A stretch of DNA of 64,000 nucleotides from an uncultured Senegalimassilia sp. (GTDB lineage Bacteria > Actinomycetota > Coriobacteriia > Coriobacteriales > Eggerthellaceae), in contig CAKTWI010000004.1 of assembly GCA_934630815.1 (NCBI GenBank), forward strand, positions 32,446 through 96,445, read 5' to 3'. Under the pieces are notes generated by a model. The model saw nothing but the letters and a program-made list of their open reading frames with translations, made no database searches and was not told where the DNA came from. The translations under genes were made by a program, and so were the position numbers. The first letter of the stretch is position 1. Every line of letters starts with the position of its first letter. Shown here one piece after another: positions 17,207-26,533 of this stretch.

Positions 17207-17617
17207 ATGGCGCAAGACCAGCGCTTCTCCCATATCACGGTCAATGTCGCCGATGACGAAGATGTGGTCATCCAGGCGGGAGCCTACGGCCGTCATCGGG
17301 GCGAAGATGTTCTCGAAGAGCCCGTCTACGCAGAACCCGAGCCTCAGGTTGCGCCTGTGGCGGTGCCCGAGCTGCAGCATGCGGCGCGGCAGGTGCCTGC
17401 TCAGGACCATGCCCATGCCGCCAAGCCGCATGCCGCGCACGCCCGCAAGCCGGAAATCGTTGCGTCCGATAGCCGTCCGCAGCCTGCCCATCGCGCCGAG
17501 CAGACGCTCGAGGACCTGGACGCCGGTCCCATGTCGGGTATGCAGAAGGCGGTGCTCGTCGGCGTCGGAGTCGTCATCATCGCGGCGATCGTCTACTTCG
17601 CCCTGTTCATGCGCTGA
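17207..17617 (+). CDS. Small single-pass membrane protein, unknown function
   Basis: This 136-residue protein has an acidic, Ala/Pro/His-rich N-terminal region and one C-terminal membrane helix (AVLVGVGVVIIAAIVYFALFM, written here as spanning roughly residues 114-134). No domain is recognised. The start has AGGAGG eight bases upstream and a -10-like TATAAT at 17156-17161. It is followed after 29 bases by another membrane protein with a cytoplasmic low-complexity N-terminus, and the two probably form an operon. The tail-anchored layout suggests that the bulk of the protein faces the cytoplasm; that is an inference. Confidence 0.75.
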   Translation: MAQDQRFSHITVNVADDEDVVIQAGAYGRHRGEDVLEEPVYAEPEPQVAPVAVPELQHAARQVPAQDHAHAAKPHAAHARKPEIVASDSRPQPAHRAEQTLEDLDAGPMSGMQKAVLVGVGVVIIAAIVYFALFMR

Positions 17618-17646
17618 TCGGCTGTTTTCAAGAGAAAGGCCTGACC

Positions 17647-18789
17647 ATGTCCAAACATAGCTTCAACATCGCCCGCGGCGCCCGCAAGCAGCAGCCCGAA
17701 GGCGACGCGTCCCTGGGTCTGACCGAGGCGTTCGCGCCCATCGGCGCCGGCGGCGCCCCCGAGCAGCGCGGCGCGGCCGACGGCGATACGTCGCTTGGCC
17801 TGACCGAGGCGTTCGCGCCCGTCGCGGCCTCCCACGGCGCGCATGCCGCCGGCTTCAGCTATCAAGGCGACACCTCGGAGGACTATTCCGACCCGGTAGA
17901 GAGCCTCGAGCCGCGCGACGAGCCCGTATTCGGCGACGAGATTCCTGCCGCGGCGCCTGCCCAGAACCGTGGCCGCCACGGCAAGCCCGAGCCGCTGGAG
18001 CATCCGCACCTCAAGAAGTCGCGTCGCGTCCGCCGCGTGCTCGTGATCATCGTGGCCCTGCTCGTGGTGCTCGCCTGCGCCCTGGGGTATTTCGCCTTCC
18101 AGTTGTGGAACGAGTCCAGCCGCGCCATGGTGCAGCAGACCCAGGCCCAGCAGCAGTCCACTGACGTGGGCAACCTTTCCCAGGAAAACTCCGGCAAGGA
18201 CGCGGCAAGCGTCACCACCACCAAGAAGACCGAGGTTCCCAACCTGGTCGGCGTGCTGGGGCAAACCCAGGATGCGGCCATCACCGCGCTTGCGCACGGT
18301 GCCACGGTCACGTCCTCCAAGGACGTCAACGAAGAGGGCAATTCCGTGAAGAAAAGCGTCACGGTGGCTCTGACCGCCGAACCCGCCGATTCCCGTTCGG
18401 GCACGCCCACGGTCTATTTGGGGCTTGACGCCGACGGCAAGGTCATCCAGGCCGGTTACTCCGCCGCCACCGCGTCGCTCGGCTACGGCTCGCTCAGCTT
18501 CGCCGACGCCGTGAAGAACGAGCACATCGTCGAGAAGACGCTGCGCGAGGCGGGCGTGAACGTGGCAGACGGCTCGGCCAAGCTGCCTACCGACAAGACT
18601 TCGTACTCCACGTACGCATCGGACGGCACCACGCTGGTGAAGGAGAACTGCTCGTTCAACGGCACCGTGGACATCAACGGCGCCGCCCACACCTGGTCGA
18701 GCGTGCTCATGTACGACTACAGCACGGCCAACGCCTCCGGCAACCTGGCCGACACCGTGCGCATCATCTACATCTATATCAACGCGTAG
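17647..18789 (+). CDS. Single-pass membrane protein with PASTA-like segment
   Basis: The 380-residue protein has a cytoplasmic N-terminal region with two copies of the motif SLGLTEAFAP (residues about 22-31 and 49-58). A basic patch (LKKSRRVRRV) and one membrane helix near residues 135-155 follow. The extracellular part contains VPNLVGVLGQTQDAAITAL, which resembles one PASTA repeat, and an unassigned C-terminal domain. PASTA domains bind peptidoglycan or beta-lactams, but a single weak match is not proof. AGAAAGGC precedes the start. Nothing in the neighbourhood indicates its partner. The duplicated N-terminal motif could be a docking or phosphorylation site. Confidence 0.7.
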   Translation: MSKHSFNIARGARKQQPEGDASLGLTEAFAPIGAGGAPEQRGAADGDTSLGLTEAFAPVAASHGAHAAGFSYQGDTSEDYSDPVESLEPRDEPVFGDEIPAAAPAQNRGRHGKPEPLEHPHLKKSRRVRRVLVIIVALLVVLACALGYFAFQLWNESSRAMVQQTQAQQQSTDVGNLSQENSGKDAASVTTTKKTEVPNLVGVLGQTQDAAITALAHGATVTSSKDVNEEGNSVKKSVTVALTAEPADSRSGTPTVYLGLDADGKVIQAGYSAATASLGYGSLSFADAVKNEHIVEKTLREAGVNVADGSAKLPTDKTSYSTYASDGTTLVKENCSFNGTVDINGAAHTWSSVLMYDYSTANASGNLADTVRIIYIYINA

Positions 18790-19010
18790 CTTGCAGCCGG
18801 CGGCCGAATGGCCGCCGGTGCTATATTTGGCCTGGAACCGGGGCCGTGCGCTCGGCATGTCGGAACGCAAGGGCTTGGTCGATGGCCCAGGCTGGAATCG
18901 GGTGGGCCTACCGCAGCGCGTGTCGGCGATCGGCGGGCATGGCTTTCGCCCACGGGCTTTCGCTTCTTGTGTCCATCTTGTGAACGCCGGCCGGTGAGAA
19001 GGGCGATCCC

Positions 19011-19038
19011 TTGCACCGGGTGGCGTTCGCGCTATAAT
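19011..19038 (+). promoter_or_regulatory. Promoter of the infC operon
   Basis: TTGCAC (19011-19016) and a perfect TATAAT (19033-19038) with a 16-base spacer give a leader of about 160 bases before infC. The stretch 18790-19010 contains no gene. Confidence 0.7.
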
Positions 19039-19086
19039 AAACGAGCTGTTCACAAGCGGGGGCGTAGCGCCTCCCACCTAGTTCGG

Positions 19087-19171
19087 CGCTTTCAAGCTGC
19101 TGATGGGTCGTATGAATACCTGAACATGGTTCGTTCATCACGCCCGCATGCTTGAAGCTGTGGGTTTTTTT
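19087..19171 (+). terminator. Leader attenuator of infC-rpmI-rplT
   Basis: CCCGCA (19143-19148) pairs with TGTGGG (19159-19164), followed by seven T residues, forming a terminator ahead of infC. TTCAAGC at 19091-19097 is complementary to GCTTGAA at 19150-19156 inside the terminator, so an alternative antiterminating pairing is possible. This arrangement fits the leader autoregulation (L20/IF3) known for this operon in other bacteria; the effector here is inferred. Confidence 0.65.
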
Positions 19172-19203
19172 ATGCCATGCGATACCGCATGCAAGGAAGG
19201 AAG

Positions 19204-19794
19204 GTGAGTGCGATAGCCGCTCAAGAGCCTAGGCTCAACGAACAGATCACGGTGCGCGAGTGCCGCCTGATCGGGTTCGACGGAACGCAGTTGGGTATCT
19301 ACCCGGTTGCCCAGGCGCAGCGCGTTGCTGACGACCAGGGGCTTGATCTTGTTGAAATCGCCCCGAATGCGGAACCGCCCGTGTGCCGCATCATGGATTA
19401 CGGCAAGTTCAAGTACGATCAGGCCATCAAGGCGAAGCAGGCTCGCAAGAACCAAAGCAAGATCGAGACCAAGGAAATGAAGTTCCGCCCGAAAATCGAT
19501 GTGGGGGACTACACCACGAAGAAGAAGCACGTGCTTCGCTTCCTCTCCGCTGGCAACAAGGTCAAGATCACCATCATGTTCCGTGGCCGCGAGATGGCCC
19601 ATCCGGAACAGGGCCTGACCATCCTGGAGCGCCTGGCCGACGACCTGAAGGACATTGCGGTCATCGAGAGCCAGCCGAAGATGGAAGGCCGCAACATGCA
19701 CATGCTCATCGCCCCGCTTCCCGCAAGCATGGCGGCGAAGAAAAAGAAGGCAAACGACAAGAAAGACGAAGGAAAGGACGAAGGCAATGCCTAA
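19204..19794 (+). CDS. infC: Translation initiation factor IF-3
   Basis: IF-3 binds the 30S subunit, prevents premature 50S joining and proofreads start codons. The protein has the IF3 N-domain ([39 protein letters not shown]) and the C-domain ([32 protein letters not shown]). The Lys-rich C-terminus ([14 protein letters not shown]) is longer than in E. coli. The start is uncertain. GTG at 19204 is preferred because AAGGAAGGAAGG immediately precedes it, whereas ATG at 19177 sits in the terminator shoulder. ATA at 19213 is possible, because infC genes often use rare start codons. The gene overlaps rpmI by eight bases. Confidence 0.93.
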   Translation: MSAIAAQEPRLNEQITVRECRLIGFDGTQLGIYPVAQAQRVADDQGLDLVEIAPNAEPPVCRIMDYGKFKYDQAIKAKQARKNQSKIETKEMKFRPKIDVGDYTTKKKHVLRFLSAGNKVKITIMFRGREMAHPEQGLTILERLADDLKDIAVIESQPKMEGRNMHMLIAPLPASMAAKKKKANDKKDEGKDEGNA

Positions 19795-19984
19795 GATGAA
19801 GACCCATCGCGGTACGGCAAAGCGCTTCCGCGTTACCGGCTCCGGCAAGATCATGCGTGCAAAGGCCTACAAGAGCCACATTCTGACGAAGAAGTCTCAG
19901 AAGCGTAAGCGTAATTTCCGTCACGAGACCGAGCTGGCTGCCGCTGACCGTCGCGTCGTGGCCCGCAACCTCGGCCTTCGCTAA
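19787..19984 (+). CDS. rpmI: 50S ribosomal protein L35
   Basis: The 65-residue basic protein begins [20 protein letters not shown], the standard L35 start, and ends in VVARNLGLR. It is part of the large subunit. Its start lies inside the end of infC (eight-base overlap), with GGAAAGGACGAAGG upstream, showing the classic infC-rpmI-rplT coupling. Confidence 0.97.
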   Translation: MPKMKTHRGTAKRFRVTGSGKIMRAKAYKSHILTKKSQKRKRNFRHETELAAADRRVVARNLGLR

Positions 19985-20008
19985 GTTTTAAAGGAGCAGT
20001 GATAATCA

Positions 20009-20362
20009 ATGGCTCGTATCAAGCGTGCAGTCAACGCCAAGAAGAAGCGCCGCACCGTCCTTAACCGTGCAAAGGGCTACTATGGTGCCAAGTCCCGTTC
20101 CTACACTGCTGCTAAGGAACAGGTCCAGCACTCCCTGCAGTACCAGTACCGCGATCGCCGCAACAAGAAGCGCGAGATCCGTCGTCTGTGGATCACCCGC
20201 ATCAACGCCGGCGCCCGCCTGAACGGCATGAGCTACTCCGCCTTCATGAACGGCCTGAAGAAGGCTGGCGTGGAGCTGGACCGCAAGGTGCTTTCCGACA
20301 TGGCCATCAACGACCCCGCGGCTTTCACCGCCATCGTCGAGGTCGCCAAGAAGGCCCTGTAA
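20009..20362 (+). CDS. rplT: 50S ribosomal protein L20
   Basis: The 117-residue protein begins [20 protein letters not shown] and contains [19 protein letters not shown] and [19 protein letters not shown], all diagnostic of L20. L20 binds 23S rRNA early in 50S assembly and in several bacteria represses its own operon by binding the leader mRNA. AAAGGAG lies 12 bases before the ATG. It is the last gene of the operon and is followed by a strong terminator. Confidence 0.97.
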   Translation: MARIKRAVNAKKKRRTVLNRAKGYYGAKSRSYTAAKEQVQHSLQYQYRDRRNKKREIRRLWITRINAGARLNGMSYSAFMNGLKKAGVELDRKVLSDMAINDPAAFTAIVEVAKKAL

Positions 20363-20385
20363 GCTGTTTCAAGCTTCAAATGCGA

Positions 20386-20418
20386 ACACCCCGCTTGGGA
20401 ATCCAAGCGGGGTGTTTT
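20386..20418 (+). terminator. Intrinsic terminator of the infC operon
   Basis: A perfect 13-bp stem (ACACCCCGCTTGG/CCAAGCGGGGTGT) with loop GAAT is followed by TTTT. Between this and the next terminator (20419-20654) there is AT-richer sequence without a gene. Confidence 0.9.
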
Positions 20419-20654
20419 GCGTTCTGGTTACGTATCGCCGAGCATGTTGCATCGTTACTTGCATGCAGACGGTTGTCCGCATAGGCGAGATGGGTTGTTG
20501 CCGATCGAGCCCTGCGATTGTGCGCCGATGTTTTCGAATCAGAGGTGTTATAAGGGTATTAAGCCCTGGATCGTAACTAAAGATATTAGCGTTCAAGGCT
20601 GTTTTTAGCAGGTTTATTCTGCTAGCGTTCACCTGCCTTAGAGGCTGTAGATAC

Positions 20655-20678
20655 GAAAAAAGCGCCCCAAGGCGCTTT
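20655..20678 (-). terminator. Terminator of the NifX-like gene
   Basis: On the minus strand, the stem AAAGCGCC/GGCGCTTT with loop TTGG is followed by a run of six T residues, about 35 bases after the gene's stop. Confidence 0.85.
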
Positions 20679-20712
20679 CCACGTGCCATGCTATCGCGTA
20701 GCGCATATGCGC

Positions 20713-21045
20713 TTACGATGCCTCCAGCTCTTCGTGCGTTCCAGACAGCGTGCGCCCGATATAGGTGCGCGCAGCCGCGGATGCGGTGCCGGTGTACCCG
20801 GTTTGAACCTCGATTCCGGCTGCTTTCAGAGCCGTCTCCGAGGTTGGATCGATCCTGTCGACGATCATCACGCTGACGTCAAGGTCGTTCAATACCTGAG
20901 CCAGCTGAGCCGGAGGGAACGAAAGGTTGGGCATATTCTGGCAATCGGCGAACATGCCACGGTCAACGCGATAGCACATGAAACTTGAACTGCGTGCAAA
21001 CCTTGGCGCCACATCAAGCCCCTGGCAAGCTACCGCTATGCGCAT
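20713..21045 (-). CDS. NifB/NifX-family iron-molybdenum cofactor-binding-type protein
   Basis: This 110-residue protein has the PF02579 fold pattern: MRIAVACQGLDVAPRFARSS at the start, a central MPNLSFPPAQLAQVLNDLDVSVMIVDRID, and GIEVQTGYTGTA. In nitrogen fixers such proteins carry FeMo-cofactor precursors, but small stand-alone members are common in anaerobes without nitrogenase and their role is unclear. The start at 21045 is set by a strong AGGAGGGAGGA; the frame extends ten codons further without support. No nif genes are present in the window. It lies downstream of the DEAD helicase gene on the same strand, separated by a hairpin. Confidence 0.8.
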   Translation of the reverse strand: MRIAVACQGLDVAPRFARSSSFMCYRVDRGMFADCQNMPNLSFPPAQLAQVLNDLDVSVMIVDRIDPTSETALKAAGIEVQTGYTGTASAAARTYIGRTLSGTHEELEAS

Positions 21046-21097
21046 GGCGTCCTCCCTCCTAAAGACGATATACACTTTACCGATAGATTACCGGGCT

Positions 21098-21129
21098 GTT
21101 ATGCGCCGGCCCCTTAACCGGCGCATAAC
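21098..21129 (-). terminator. Hairpin after the DEAD-box helicase gene
   Basis: A perfect 12-bp stem (GTTATGCGCCGG/CCGGCGCATAAC) with an 8-base loop starts seven bases after the helicase stop. No T-tract follows, so it may be a processing or Rho-type signal rather than a strict intrinsic terminator. Confidence 0.55.
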
Positions 21130-21135
21130 CAACTG

Positions 21136-22650
<1,515 letters not shown>

Positions 22651-22682
22651 ATAAGGTAGATCCTTTCCAGATGCGCGCGGCT

Positions 22683-24026
22683 CTATCGCACGTGCGCGGG
22701 TTTATGCCCCCAATAGAAATGGAGGAAGTGCTTCTTGTACAGCGGGTTGGCCGGGTCTTTCTCGGCGTTGGCAAGCTCCATGGCGGCGCACGCTATGTCG
22801 CGTGCGGCGTCGGGGTGGCGAAGGAAGCTGCCGTTGACCAACATCGAACGTGCGCTTTCGGGGCTGCGGGAGATGTGCCGGAGCGCTTCAAGCAGCTCTC
22901 GCCAGGTGGTGACATGCATGGCGGCACCGTGTGCGGTAAGCAGCCTGACGTTGGCGTTTTCCTGGCCGTATGCACGGCCGAGCAAGATCATGGGCACCTT
23001 CGCGCACAGGCACTCGGTGACGGTAAGGCCGCCGGATTTGCAGATGACCAAATCCGATGCCGCCATAAGGCCTGCCATGCCCTCGACATACTCGAGCACC
23101 GTCACGCAATCGGAGATGCCCAGGTCGTCGCAGGCCCTTCGCAGGTGGCCGGCGTATTCGGCATCGTTTCCCGCGACGAACACGAAGTGCAGCGTGTCGC
23201 TGAACGTGTGCAGATATGGCAACAGGTTGTCGAGCGCCGTGCGGAAGTGCACGTAGGGCCGGGGCAGATAGGCTCCGGCGAGCGCTAGCACGATGCGCTT
23301 GTCCTGCGGCAGGCCCAGGCGTTGCCGAGTTTGCTCGCTGTCATAGCTTGCGCGGAAGTCCTCGCGCGTGGGGATGCCGGTGATGCGGATGCGTTGCTCG
23401 GGCACCAGGCGTGGGCGCAGCGTTTCGGCCATGCTTTCCGTGGCGACGCAGAACAGGTCGGTCGACAGATGCGGCCACAGGCCCTCGGTCTCGTAGTCGG
23501 TGGGAACGCACACGATGGGGAAGTGCTGGCCGGTAAGCATGCGCGCCGCCACGGCGACGTTGGCTGCGGTGATGTGCGTGCATATGATGGCAAGCGGGCG
23601 ACGCTTGCGCACCAGCTCGGTGAATTTGCCGTACATCAGGTGCGACCAGATGCTCCCGCCGCCCCATAAAAGCCTGCCGGTAAGCGTGAAACGCCACGTC
23701 AGGTCATATATCGGGCGGGTAGGGCCGGTGAACATGGAAGCGGTTTTGTCGCCATCGAACACCACACGGCCGAAATCGAGCACATCGAGAACCTCGACCT
23801 CAAGACCGTCGGGGAGCTTCGGTACTTCGGGGAAGGCCTCCGTGGGCTGCTCCCGCCCTTCGGCCTGCTCGGCTTTCATATATTCGAAGGCTTGGGCCAC
23901 GGCGTTGGCCGCGCTGCGATGTCCCGAGCCCACCGAAGCGTGCATGACGATGACCAGCGGTGCGGCCTGCTCGTTGTGCGGATCGGTTTCTGCGGGGGTT
24001 GCGATGATGGATGCCTTTCCCTTCAA
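22683..24026 (-). CDS. MGDG-synthase/MurG-like lipid glycosyltransferase
   Basis: This 447-residue GT-B glycosyltransferase combines an N-terminal MGDG-synthase domain (VIVMHASVGSGHRSAANAV, VLDVLDFG, HITAANVAVAARM, VPTDYETEGLWPH) with a MurG-like nucleotide-sugar-binding C-domain (GLMAASDLVICKSGGLTVTE, GRAYGQENANVRLL). Such enzymes transfer glucose or galactose to diacylglycerol to make membrane glycolipids, including lipoteichoic-acid anchors. The exact sugar is unknown. The start is doubtful: the frame opens with TTG at 24026, no ATG occurs until residue 28, and a tRNA terminator lies only nine bases upstream. A start at a non-standard codon closer to the conserved VIVMHAS segment is possible. 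Confidence 0.85.
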   Translation of the reverse strand: MKGKASIIATPAETDPHNEQAAPLVIVMHASVGSGHRSAANAVAQAFEYMKAEQAEGREQPTEAFPEVPKLPDGLEVEVLDVLDFGRVVFDGDKTASMFTGPTRPIYDLTWRFTLTGRLLWGGGSIWSHLMYGKFTELVRKRRPLAIICTHITAANVAVAARMLTGQHFPIVCVPTDYETEGLWPHLSTDLFCVATESMAETLRPRLVPEQRIRITGIPTREDFRASYDSEQTRQRLGLPQDKRIVLALAGAYLPRPYVHFRTALDNLLPYLHTFSDTLHFVFVAGNDAEYAGHLRRACDDLGISDCVTVLEYVEGMAGLMAASDLVICKSGGLTVTECLCAKVPMILLGRAYGQENANVRLLTAHGAAMHVTTWRELLEALRHISRSPESARSMLVNGSFLRHPDAARDIACAAMELANAEKDPANPLYKKHFLHFYWGHKPAHVR

Positions 24027-24032
24027 GATAGC

Positions 24033-24057
24033 GAAAAAGCCGGCGAACCGGCTTTTG
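24033..24057 (-). terminator. Terminator of tRNA-Glu
   Basis: On the minus strand, a 9-bp stem (AAAAGCCGG/CCGGCTTTT) with loop TTCG is followed by five T residues. It lies between tRNA-Glu and the glycosyltransferase start, leaving no room for a separate promoter. Confidence 0.85.
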
Positions 24058-24099
24058 CTAACAAAAAGGGCCGGTACTCGACCAGCCCTAGCGTTCGAA

Positions 24100-24174
24100 T
24101 GGTGCCCCCAACGAGAATCGAACTCGTGTCTCAGCCTTGAAAGGGCCGCGTCCTGACCTCTAGACTATGGGGAC
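24100..24174 (-). tRNA. tRNA-Glu (anticodon TTC)
   Basis: Read on the minus strand, the acceptor GTCCCCA pairs with TGGGGGC (one G-T), the anticodon stem is CGGCC/GGCTG with loop CTTTCAA, and the T-loop is TTCGATT. The anticodon TTC reads GAA/GAG. CCA is encoded (24100-24102). Confidence 0.93.
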
Positions 24175-24206
24175 GGGTTGCGCTTCCGTGTCGAAAAGCA
24201 GCCCGT

Positions 24207-24237
24207 TTAGTATGCCAAAAAGCAATTCGTTTCGCAA
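24207..24237 (-). promoter_or_regulatory. Possible promoter of tRNA-Glu
   Basis: On the minus strand, TTGCGA (24232-24237) is followed by CATACT after 17 bases, or TACTAA after 19. It lies about 35 bases upstream of the tRNA 5' end. The match is modest. Confidence 0.35.
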
Positions 24238-24249
24238 GACCCGATTGCG

Positions 24250-24276
24250 GAGTTGTGCATATTTCTTACACAACTC
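24250..24276. promoter_or_regulatory. 8-bp inverted repeat GAGTTGTG/CACAACTC
   Basis: Two perfect 8-base arms are separated by 11 AT-rich bases. It sits between the end of the GT2 gene and tRNA-Glu. It could be an operator or a transcript-end hairpin; no T-tract follows. Confidence 0.35.
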
Positions 24277-24430
24277 GGCCCCATTTCAACAGACCGGATG
24301 GGCTCGCTCGGCGCAAATCCCCGTAAACTGATGATCGTCGATGGGGGCGTGAAACGATCGGGTGCATTGGCCTGCGCTGATGGGGGACGCCCTTCTCGAC
24401 GGGAAAAGGGGGACACGGGAAGCCGTCGGC

Positions 24431-25408
24431 CTACTTCGCGGCGCTTGAGCGCCCGTAACGCTCGTAGGCTTCCGTGACCTCGATCTCGTACTGCTTGCGG
24501 TTGCCCTTGACCACCGTGTCCAAGATCAGCCCGCACGCGAAGCACAGCAGGCCCACGAACACCAGGCCCACCGCCAGAAGCGCCGTGGGGAGCTTGGGCA
24601 CCAGGCCCGTGGCGGCGAACTGCGCGATGACCGGCACGCCGGCGACCAGGCCCAGAACCACGAACAGCAGCGCCACCCAGGAGAACAGCGCCAGCGGCTT
24701 GTAATCCTTGAACAGCGACATGATCATCATGAGCACCTTGAAGCCGTCGGAGAACGTGGACAGCTTCGACTCCGATCCCTCGGGGCGGTCGCGGTAGTCG
24801 ATGGGCACCTCGGCGATGCGCCAGCGCTTGTCGACGGCGTGGATGGACAGCTCGGTCTCGATCTCGAAGCCCGGCGAGAGCACGGGCATGGTCTTCGCGA
24901 AAACCTTGTTGTAGGCGCGGTAGCCCGTCATGACGTCGGAGAACTCGAAGCCGTAGATGGCTTTGATCAAAAAGCGCACCAGGTCGTTGCCGAAGCCGTG
25001 GAAGGCGCGGTCGTTCTCCTCGCCGTAGGTGCCGTTCGAGAGGCGGTCGCCCACCACCATGTCGGCCTCGTCGGCGAAAAGCGGCGCGAGCAGGGCCGGG
25101 GCCGCCTCGGCGGGGTAGGTGTCGTCGCCGTCGACCATGAGGTAGGCCTCGGCGTCGATGTCGCGCATCATCTGGCGCACGACGTTGCCCTTGCCCTGGC
25201 GGCGCTCCACCTTGACGCAGGCCCCGTGGGCGCGCGCGATGTCGCCCGTGCCGTCGGAGGAGTTGTTGTCGTAGACGTACACGGCCGCCTCGGGCAGCAC
25301 GCGGCTGAAGTCGTCGACCACCTTGCCGATGGTGACGGCCTCGTTGTAGCAGGGTATGATGACGGCCACGCCTTTGCCCGTGAGGGCGGCCTTGTCGGTT
25401 TCAGTCAC
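24431..25408 (-). CDS. GT2 polyprenyl-phosphate glycosyltransferase (GtrB/DPM1-like)
   Basis: The 325-residue protein has a GT2 catalytic domain of the dolichol-phosphate mannose synthase type: VAVIIPCYNEAVTIGKVV, YDNNSSDGT, the DGDDTYP metal-binding motif and MTGYRAYNK. Two C-terminal membrane helices lie near residues 240-265 and 275-305. Such enzymes load a sugar onto undecaprenyl phosphate at the inner membrane face. The GTG start at 25408 has GAAGGAG about six bases upstream; the frame extends much further upstream but without recognisable protein or ribosome-binding site. The divergently transcribed neighbour encodes a GtrA-family protein, the usual flippase partner of such transferases, so the two probably work together in cell-envelope glycosylation. 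Confidence 0.87.
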   Translation of the reverse strand: MTETDKAALTGKGVAVIIPCYNEAVTIGKVVDDFSRVLPEAAVYVYDNNSSDGTGDIARAHGACVKVERRQGKGNVVRQMMRDIDAEAYLMVDGDDTYPAEAAPALLAPLFADEADMVVGDRLSNGTYGEENDRAFHGFGNDLVRFLIKAIYGFEFSDVMTGYRAYNKVFAKTMPVLSPGFEIETELSIHAVDKRWRIAEVPIDYRDRPEGSESKLSTFSDGFKVLMMIMSLFKDYKPLALFSWVALLFVVLGLVAGVPVIAQFAATGLVPKLPTALLAVGLVFVGLLCFACGLILDTVVKGNRKQYEIEVTEAYERYGRSSAAK

Positions 25409-25457
25409 CGGGCGCTCCTTCGTGAAAGTTGAATGCACAATTACTAGGCATGCTACT

Positions 25458-25475
25458 CGAAACCGCGCGGTTTCG
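25458..25475. promoter_or_regulatory. 18-bp perfect palindrome between divergent genes
   Basis: CGAAACCGCGCGGTTTCG reads identically on both strands. It lies between the divergent GT2 and gtrA genes, 50 bases before the GT2 start and 268 before gtrA, and is a candidate operator. The rest of 25409-25742 contains no gene that I can support. Confidence 0.4.
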
Positions 25476-25742
25476 CTACGTGAATGCCATGCTTTCCGCA
25501 GTATATGCGCGGATGGCGTGGGATTGTTGTGCCGATGGGGCAAGGGGTGCCATAATCGACAGGTTGCGCGAGAGCGCTTTTCGCCTGGCGCACGGGTCGT
25601 TCGGCCTGCTGCCGGTGCCATGTTCCGGCATGCAAGGTTGACAGCGCGTGCGTGACGGCATTTGGGAATGTATCGAGCCGGGCATTGCTTGAAGGTCCGG
25701 CGGATGCGGGATGCCCCCGCTTGCGATGGAGAGGAGCCCTGC

Positions 25743-26153
25743 GTGAAGAAGCTTATCGCGCAGCTTATGAAGTTCGGCGTGGTCGGCGTGATCGCGTTCG
25801 TCATCGATTACGGCCTGCTGGCCCTGCTTACCGAGGCGTTCGGCGTGAACTACCTGGTCAGCGCCACCATCTCGTTCACGGTGTCGGTGGTGTTCAACTA
25901 CGTGGCGTCGATGCGCTACGTGTTCACCCATAAAGAAGGCATGTCCCGTCGCCGTGAGTTCATCATCTTCGTGGTGCTGTCGGTCATCGGCCTGGGCATC
26001 AACAACGCATGCATGTGGGCGGGCGTCGAGCTTCTGGGCGTGCATTATCTGATCACCAAGATCTTCGCCACCGCGGTGGTCATGGTGTGGAACTTCGTCA
26101 CCCGCAAAATCTTCCTGGACGCCGGTGATGCCCCGCAGGGGCAGCAGGCGTAA
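25743..26153 (+). CDS. GtrA-family membrane protein
   Basis: The 136-residue protein has four membrane helices in the GtrA pattern: LMKFGVVGVIAFVIDYGLL, ATISFTVSVVFNYVASMRYVF, IIFVVLSVIGLGINNACMW and a last helix ending in VVMVWNFVTRKIFL. GtrA proteins are thought to flip polyprenyl-phosphate-linked sugars across the membrane for polysaccharide decoration. The GTG start at 25743 is chosen because GGAGAGGAG precedes it and it gives the normal family length. The divergent GT2 gene is its likely functional partner. Confidence 0.87.
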   Translation: MKKLIAQLMKFGVVGVIAFVIDYGLLALLTEAFGVNYLVSATISFTVSVVFNYVASMRYVFTHKEGMSRRREFIIFVVLSVIGLGINNACMWAGVELLGVHYLITKIFATAVVMVWNFVTRKIFLDAGDAPQGQQA

Positions 26154-26181
26154 TCGTCGCTACGCCTGAAGGCACGCCTGC

Positions 26182-26310
26182 TCAAGGCTTTTGTCTGGCG
26201 GGTGCGTGCGTCGGGTGATTGAGCGCTCGACGCCGAAGATGCGTGCGTTGGGAGGCGAAGTGCCCGACGCTGATCAAGGCCTTCGTCTGGTAGGTGAGCG
26301 CGTCGGGTGA
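26182..26310 (+). repeat. Pair of 37-bp imperfect direct repeats, 92 bp apart
   Basis: Bases 26182-26218 and 26274-26310 match at 31 of 37 positions; both run from TCAAGGC through GTCTGG to GCGTCGGGTGA. A further GCGACGCTGA/CCCGACGCTGA echo occurs at 26263 and 26321. It lies in gene-free DNA between gtrA and tRNA-Arg. Confidence 0.5.
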
Positions 26311-26351
26311 AGAGATGCTTGCGACGCTGAATTACGACGCGAGAAACGACG

Positions 26352-26380
26352 AACCCGCCCGGTTTGACACCGGGCGGGTT
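26352..26380 (-). terminator. Hairpin downstream of tRNA-Arg
   Basis: A 12-bp perfect stem (AACCCGCCCGGT/ACCGGGCGGGTT) with a 5-base loop lies 16 bases beyond the 3' end of the minus-strand tRNA. The minus-strand sequence after it (CGTCGTTTC) is only weakly T-rich. It may also stop gtrA transcription from the other side. Confidence 0.65.
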
Positions 26381-26395
26381 CGAGGAGAATCGGAA

Positions 26396-26472
26396 TGGTG
26401 CCCTAGGCAGGGTTCGAACCTGTGGCCTTCTGCTCCGGAGGCAGACGCTCTATCCAACTGAGCTACTAGGGC
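26396..26472 (-). tRNA. tRNA-Arg (anticodon CCG)
   Basis: On the minus strand, the acceptor GCCCTAG pairs with CTAGGGC, the D-arm contains AGCTCAGTTGG, the anticodon stem TCTGC/GCAGA encloses loop CTCCGGA, and the T-loop is TTCGAAC. The anticodon CCG reads CGG. CCA is encoded (26396-26398). Confidence 0.93.
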
Positions 26473-26533
26473 GTATCTGCCAATTATACGCTACTATCGC
26501 CCGAATGGGCCCGAAAAAGAAACGAGTGTGAAC

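Noticed and set aside
20713..21045. Nitrogen-fixation gene
   Set aside because: The NifX-like fold is common in anaerobes without nitrogenase and no other nif gene is in the window.
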